A stretch of DNA of 64,000 nucleotides from Zygnema circumcarinatum (Eukaryota; Streptophyta; Zygnematophyceae; Zygnematales; Zygnemataceae): NCBI GenBank assembly GCA_037447605.1, contig CM074805.1, forward strand, positions 2,447,938 through 2,511,937. Reading direction: 5' to 3'. Below, one piece after another: positions 58,501-64,000 of this stretch. The position numbers were made by a program, and so were the translations under genes. Under the pieces are notes generated by a model. It ran no database searches. It saw only the letters and a program-made list of their open reading frames with translations, and was not told the DNA's origin. Every line of letters starts with the position of its first letter. Position 1 is the first letter of the stretch.

Positions 58501-61343
58501 AGTGAGGGTAGAGTCGCATAATCTGATCTGGTCATGGAGGGAAACCAGATTGTCACTCTCTTTGATGTAATCCTGCAGGGTGAAAAAAGCAACCAGCGAA
58601 TAGTTTAGCTTCTACCACGAACAGCAATGACTTCTGCGTCGATCGCAGCTTCACTTACTGGAAGAAATCAACATACTTTTGTAATCGAGATTCCAGAAAG
58701 AATATTCAAATGAATTCAAAATCTCCAGCTGCTGGACACACTCTTTGTAAACAATAAAGAAAGTTTTATTCTCATATCAAACCCCATTTGCATACTTGGT
58801 TTAGCCAAGCTCTCCCAGAGATTCTTTGTTTCACATGACACTCTGTTATCTAGCCATACAACTGTGAAGAGTATGTAAATTATTTAGCTGATCAAGAGTG
58901 ACGGAACCTACATAATACCTCAGTTACCAAAGCGGGTGCTTTAAAAAACTAAGGAATGAAGATCTTCTGGGCGAGGAGCGAGAGCTAGAGGGCATCAAAC
59001 AACATTCTGATACAGAAGACCATGAAGTTGACCCCTCTGACATCTTATCCTCACCTGAATCGACTCCAATTCCACTTGACGCAGCTTCTCCTCCACATCT
59101 CGAGCAAATTCCCGCAGTTCGCTACCCTGCCCTAGAATGCTGGCCACAACCTGCAGCCGTGTTGCTCGCCCCCCAAATCATCAGCAAAGAGGATAGTGCA
59201 GAAATGTAAAGCATACTGTTACTTTCCAGAAATAGTCTATTTATCAGCAGAGTTAATTTGCCTTGTCCAGAATTTCCCATCATATTTTAATGGAAAAAAA
59301 TAAATGTAAGTGCTTCCTTCGAACAGTTAGCTTAGCTTTTATACCACAGCAGGTAAGCTTCACTTGGCCTAGTAAAATACAGAACTCTTCTCTTACGTCC
59401 CAACACAAAAACCAGGCCCCTTCGACAGTGATGAACAATTTCAAGTCGCTTATTTAGTTCAGTCACCCCAACAAAAGGTGTGTGCGGATTCGAGGGTTCG
59501 TAAAAAATGTGCCACACTTGAAGTTAACTTTACAATGGTTGAGCTATCAACAGACGGGAACATACACTTGATAGGCATTGAGAAGCGCATCAATTTTTCC
59601 ATCCCCTGTGGTTAGCTCTAATGCAAAACGGGAACTACGCCAACCTTTTGTATGCCTATGCCCGAAAAGCCTGTAAAAGGAGGAGGGTACCCCTTTTGAA
59701 AATTCTCAAAAATTGACACCATAAACGGTTAATTTACAGCCCCATCTGGCAGCATGCCCATGATAACCTTACGAGGTTCACACTGGAATAACTGCGTTAC
59801 GCCATCCATACGATCTACTACATCTGTGAATGCTCTGGGAAACGATTTTGTGGATAACTTGAATATTAGTTTAAAACTAAATTCATCCCTAGACGTGCCG
59901 CCACGAGCAATTTCTCCTCGAACCACAACGACTGTCGCAAAATTACGGACCCTTGTGTCATTACGAATGACTGGTTGGCAATTTGTCAAGGCCAATACCG
60001 TACCGATTGGATTCTCTTGATACGCAACTAGCTCCCCCCAGTGGAAGAACACTTGGCATTAACACTCAGCAAGTGCAACCTATACGAAGAAAATTTTATT
60101 GATGGAACAGAGAGGAGTAATTGTTGGTTCTTTAACCGTAAGGAAAGCTCAATCTAGGACGGCACTTTGCGTCCATCCATACTTTGTGGCTTTTGGTGCA
60201 GCGTAGATGAAGGCAGGATCTCGTCTCACGTGAGCCTTCTGTTCTAAATAGCTGCTATCCTTTAGTGTGCAGCACGCACAGGCCTCTTCAGGCCTGGCTA
60301 AAAAAATCTGCCTCATATGATGAGCATTAATCAGTAAAGTCATAAACAGGATAGGAAAGAGCTAATACTGATGCCTGATGCTTAACTGCGGGAAGGAAGA
60401 TCGAACTTCACCTCTTGCTCTTGAAAATGCTGCAGCTCGTCCCGCAGGCCCTCCAGTGACACCTCGTCACTGCAATTCTCAAAAACAAAATCATTACTTG
60501 GACAAGCTCAGCTCAGTCCATAATGCGTGAATTGACCGAGCGACATTCTGACAAACATCAATTGCATCAATTAAAAACTGCAAAAGAAAGACAGGCCAAA
60601 GTAAATATGAAAGGCGGACTTACGATGCGACATCTTCTCCAAACGTTAAATCACCTCCGGTGACGTTTAAATTAGAGGCCACATCCCCTTTATGTCCAGG
60701 TATGCTTTCCTGAGTCACATAACAATGTTCACAGAAGGGTACATATTGAGGTTTGCAATTTTTAAGTGCAAATCGTTCTCAACTCAAAGGACTGCATGCA
60801 GAAAGGGATTGGCTCCAGTTCCATCATCGCTCTGCCAAGGGAGTAAGCCCATTCTGAACCGCTGTCAAGGCAGTAAGAGTGAAGAATCACGAAACCGTGA
60901 TAAAAAAACGGTCAGTGATGAAAAAGATGTTTAATTTAATTGCTATAATTGCTATAATTTTAGAAGGTGCTTGTCCCCTCCACTCTCTTTGAAGACTAAA
61001 TATAAAAGAAGACTTCATTTAACATGAATTTGGCAATTCGTCCGAAGAAAAACCATTCACCGTCCACCAAGGAACCCATTTAAAGAATGCTGTCAGCCGT
61101 GAGTGAGAAAATGAAGAAAATTGAAAATAGCCAGGAGAATATATGAGTTCTGGAGAAAATTTTTAGCTATACGTGGAAAATATTCTGTATAGTAAGCATG
61201 TGGAGGGCTACCTTGACTCCTTCTATGGCTCCAAAAAGCTTTTCGAGAGATGCTTGAGCAGTTTCTTCAGGTGATGCTTCGTTTTCCATTCCAGAAGGTT
61301 CGTTCGAGACATCGCTGACAGCAGCATTGCCGCCAGTTGTCAT
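52565..61343 (-). CDS. VPS52: Vacuolar protein sorting-associated protein 52 (GARP/EARP subunit)
   Basis: VPS52 is the core tether subunit of GARP (with VPS51, 53, 54) at the trans-Golgi network, receiving vesicles from endosomes. Twenty-two exons on the minus strand: 61343-61212, 60709-60624, 60469-60412, 59150-59055, 58572-58471, 57897-57814, 57403-57323, 57077-56934, 56591-56500, 56164-56083, 55884-55702, 55539-55424, 55244-55186, 55059-54959, 54827-54777, 54654-54475, 54192-54058, 53886-53812, 53484-53427, 53188-53082, 52960-52832, 52654-52565. They total 746 residues, slightly longer than the Arabidopsis protein. The N-terminal half is coiled coil (EFARDVEEKLRQVELES, SLQEKSLGMG). Plant VPS52 motifs are clear: KPKTNIQILQQNVLLKYK, RTYILALEKLQLDI, KYPYEVLFRSLHKLL, SRRRVPCLDAYLDK, LWEDDVHPHYVTRRYAEFT and RPKQRMIFLINNYD. 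It ends with SIPSIMYEIRKYSRNF. The acceptor of the exon at 57897 is the least certain. Confidence 0.97.
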
Positions 61344-62607
61344 AACTGATCTATCGCTTTAACGAAATGGGAAAAGGTCGGATCCAAACTTCAGGCGTTC
61401 GGGTTGCAAAGGGAACGAGTTGCAGAAATGAGACTCGTAAACTATTGAGCAAACTCACCAACGCAGCAAATCTACGGAAGCCCCTGAATTCAAAAGTAAG
61501 AAGAAAAAAGAGGCGACTTCTCTTCCAACAGTAAGATCCAGAAACCCTAACTCTGAACCTCCCTCCTATGCACCGAGTCGCTCGCGCGGTGGCAGGCCCC
61601 GTTCCCAGCCAGGAGGGCAGGCTGCGGCTAACCCGTGTCGACCCGGTGCGATCCTCCTCCCCCTCCCGCTCGCGCTCTCTTCGGAGGAGAGAACGCATCC
61701 GGAACCCGCCATGGCCAATGGCGGTAGTATCGTATCGTATCGTATCGATATAATCGTCTGGAGCCGTTGGCACTTCCGTACGGTAGTCGTTAGGGAAAGC
61801 AGTCCGGTGCTGACCGTTAGCGTATGTACCGTACAAATTTCCAACGATCAGTCAGCCAACCGACTACCGTTGGTTGCACAAAAAAGAAGGTAATTAATTG
61901 GTTAGTTCGTTCATTGGCTGGTTGATCGGTTGGTTCGACAGTCAGTTGGAGGTTGGTTGACTGGTCGATTGGTTGGCTCGTTAATTAGTTGGTTGGTCCA
62001 TCGGTCGACAGTTATTCGTAGTTGGTTGATTGGTCGTTTAGTTGGTTGGTCAGTGTTGCTCTGTTGGTCGATGATGCAGGTCTAGTTAAGTTCGGGGGTG
62101 TTTCGAATGCACATGTCCTATTCCGCTCAAGGAACTCGAATTTCTATATTTTTTTTCAATTTAAAAAAATTGATTCGATTACAAAGAAAATTCATTCACA
62201 ATTCCTCTTTTCCTTTGGAAAAAAAAGATCTTTTCAAGAGAAATCTTCCGTCAACCCCATGTGCCTTGCAAAACCCATTTCCTTTAAAAAGATAAAAAAA
62301 CAACATGATATCCCAGCTCTTCAGATCAAGCGATGAGGCCCACACATCAAAGCAAAAATGATCACAAAAGCCAAACCCGAGCAAAAGAAGAAGCACCAAC
62401 GCCAAAGGAATTGATGCGGGTCTACAAACAAGCTGCGCTCTCATTGCGCCTGCCGTCCCCCTAAAGCTGCTTCACCCACCCTCGAGCCACACCCTCCGAA
62501 GATATTGTCGATTGAGGACACTCCCAACAAGGCCTATTTTTTACAAGAAGCACTCTCAAAAATTTTAACTGCTGCTCAAACTTATCAGCAACAGCCTCTC
62601 TGCTTGC
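61344..62607. other. VPS52 promoter and intergenic region
   Basis: No gene is recognised here. Immediately upstream of VPS52 is a GC-rich stretch (61550-61710), then (ATCGT)4 at about 61727-61748 and a GTTGGTTG-rich tract. The rest is AT-rich and probably contains the 3' UTR of the lysozyme-like gene, which ends at 62608. The open frames at 62022-62336 are low-complexity. Confidence 0.45.
61893..62058 (+). repeat. Degenerate GTTGGTTG/GATTGGTT tract
   Basis: About 165 bases built from GTTGGTTG, GGTCGATTGG, GGTCGACAGT and similar eight- to ten-base words, without a fixed period. Low complexity; no function is visible. Confidence 0.75.
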
Positions 62608-63560
62608 TCAGACCACTTCCTTGAGTGCAGGCATCATGCCATCGCCGCAGCCAGCCTTGATCGTTTGCACGGCCTCCTTGCACCGCTTTGCAAAGTCATG
62701 GCACCAGTCGCTTCGTTCTAAGGCCCTGGCCGCCTCCTTCCAGTTGTGCGTGCTCGTCTTTTCCAGAAAATCGGTGAGGTCAGTCCACGCCTTGGAGGAG
62801 TCCCACGTCGTCAGCGCCACATCCGCATACACTTTCTGGACATCGCAGCACCACTCGTCAAGGGCGCTTGCTCTCTCCGCAGCGCGATCGAGGGCCCTTT
62901 TGGAGGTCAAGAGAAGGAGAGTGTTGATTTGAAGCTGGTTCAAACACTGACTTCCCTCATACACCTGCGCCGCCACTCTCATCATGCAAAATAATATTCA
63001 GCAACGACAACGACTAGCCAGCAACGAACAAACACGGTTATACACCGGGGCAGAAGCGGAGTTTATCGGTAAGCAGCGAGATGGGTGTCCGACCCCCCCT
63101 TTAATTTAACACTTTAATACACCGTCAATATAAAGAGTATCTTGGTACTCCAGCGTAAAATTTCCAAACTCCAAGGTTACAAAAAAGATGCAATTAAAAT
63201 ACTCATAACTTGCTTGCTTACCTTCGTATAGTCGAGCCCTAAAGTTCCTAGCTCCAGCTTTGCCTGCTCCTTATCATCATCCAGGTTGTAGCCTACACCG
63301 ACTGCTCGAAACCCTCCGGAGCTGTTGTACACACAACTATGAGCACCCTCTTGCTTATGCAGATATTGAGAAGTTCGCGGAATGCAAAAGCTGCGGACAG
63401 TGCTCACCCCAATTTCTTTTTCCAGCTCTGTCAAAATCCCACCCACCCTATTCCAAGGCTTCTCTTCCCAAATCTTGCGCCCTTCAAGCCCTGCAAGAGA
63501 ACTCAGCAGCACGGCAGCGACGAGCAACATGAGATGCAGAGTGACCCCACTCGAAGCCAT
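62608..63560 (-). CDS. Secreted phage-type (T4-like) lysozyme-family protein
   Basis: Two exons on the minus strand, 63560-63222 and 62964-62608, joined in phase 0, encode 231 residues. Residues 1-27 form a clear signal peptide (MASSGVTLHLMLLVAAVLLS), so the product is probably secreted. Residues about 64-175 resemble T4-type lysozyme folds: KQEG with a glutamate at 71, then GGFRAVGVGYNL, then CLNQLQINTLLLLT. The C-terminal ALERSDWCHDFAKRC resembles the SxWCxxxxxRC end of animal phage-type lysozymes. Eight cysteines suggest disulfides. Aligning to the family's Glu-Asp-Thr catalytic triad, Glu is kept (E71) but the Asp position is Ser80 (after Asn79) and the Thr position is Ala86, so activity is doubtful. 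It could be a degenerate or binding-only relative. The assignment is from motif memory and is the least certain family call here. The intron argues against bacterial contamination. Confidence 0.72.
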
Positions 63561-64000
63561 GGCTGCCCCAGACCCCTCCTACCTGCTCGCTCGAAACAAG
63601 AAGGCACTCCACAACTATCGGCCTTCTTGCACAAGAGATTAAAAACGAGCGAGCAACAGGAAGAACGAGAGGGCGTGACTTCTCAAACGGAGATCCCAAG
63701 TGTGATTCCATGCAAGGCCCGTGTGCACAATCACGTGGCGGACAGGCAGAGAGCGACGTGTTTCTGCGCTGCTGCAGATCGGCGAGGCGAGGCGAGCATG
63801 CGCGTCCTCCAGTCCTCCTCGGGCCGCCGCCGCTCGGAAGCTCCGCCGCAAAGCCGCCGGCCCGCCGGCGCGGCCTCCCTCTTTCTTTTCTCGGAGCGGC
63901 CGTCGCCCTTTTGTGTCCCACACCATGTCATGTGTGGCATCGAGGGTGTGGGCCACACTAGCTGCACCAATCCTTAATACTAGGGGGGGGGGGGGGGGGG
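63561..64000 (-). other. Promoter region of the lysozyme-like gene and contig end
   Basis: GC-rich sequence upstream of the minus-strand start. It contains CACGTG at 63732-63737 and ends in 18 G residues (63983-64000) that look like a homopolymer at an assembly edge. Several overlapping frames are compositional. Confidence 0.45.
63732..63737. promoter_or_regulatory. G-box upstream of lysozyme-like gene
   Basis: TCACGTGGC lies about 172 bases before the start codon. Motif-based assignment only. Confidence 0.4.

Noticed and set aside
63339-63977. 212-codon plus-strand open frame opposite the lysozyme-like gene
   Set aside because: It is antisense to a spliced gene with a signal peptide and continues into GC-rich promoter; no homology seen.
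1-64000. CRISPR arrays, bacterial operons or viral genes
   Set aside because: None seen. The tandem repeats lack unique spacers of constant length, and all supported genes are eukaryotic and intron-bearing.

Overview
The window is nuclear DNA from a green plant of the streptophyte line (land plant or charophyte-grade alga). Almost every gene is split by many spliceosomal introns with GT/GC...AG borders. The closest recognisable relatives of the proteins are plant ones. One is a glycine-rich RNA-binding protein whose intron sits at the position I recall for angiosperm GRP7. Another is a plastid ABC1 kinase of the ABC1K7/8 type, and a third is a plant-type GON4-like SANT protein with a DLNxxP repression motif. 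Gene spacing of roughly one per 7 kb and mid GC content would suit a compact genome such as a charophyte or bryophyte, but I cannot name the species. A 10-base N gap and an 18-base terminal G run mark it as draft assembly.

Layout: 1-1.0 kb holds GC-rich dispersed repeats. A two-exon gene of unknown function follows (1050-2004, +), then a pyrimidine-rich low-complexity stretch. The GON4-like nuclear protein covers 3908-10234 (+). A CUE-domain coiled-coil protein runs on the minus strand (15940-12206). From 16.4 to 18.6 kb lies a 92-bp satellite built on CCAATGG palindromes, interrupted by a GC-rich block, and then about 475 bp of (GGTAT)n. The CSTF77 polyadenylation factor gene starts directly after that (19297-30307, +, 24 exons). 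The ABC1K7/8-like gene follows (31362-39039, +, 21 exons). An intergenic region with a 560-bp inverted-repeat element leads to the GRP7-type gene (41739-42508, +).

The last part is all on the minus strand: an STK11IP/LIP1-like leucine-rich-repeat protein (51615-44376, 11 exons), VPS52 of the GARP tethering complex (61343-52565, 22 exons) and a secreted phage-type lysozyme-like protein (63560-62608, 2 exons).

I rebuilt exon structures by hand from splice signals, reading-frame phase and remembered family sequence. For each multi-exon gene the summed exon length is divisible by three, which supports the models. The genes are housekeeping functions (RNA 3'-end processing, splicing regulation, Golgi tethering, plastid quinone/iron homeostasis, chromatin) and do not form one pathway. 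The most unusual items are the lysozyme-like protein with substituted catalytic positions, the palindromic 92-bp satellite with its same-period GC-rich insert and an inverted copy 17 kb away, the pentanucleotide array in frame with the CSTF77 start, two apparent GC-AG introns, and the recurrence of CACGTG elements upstream of most genes.
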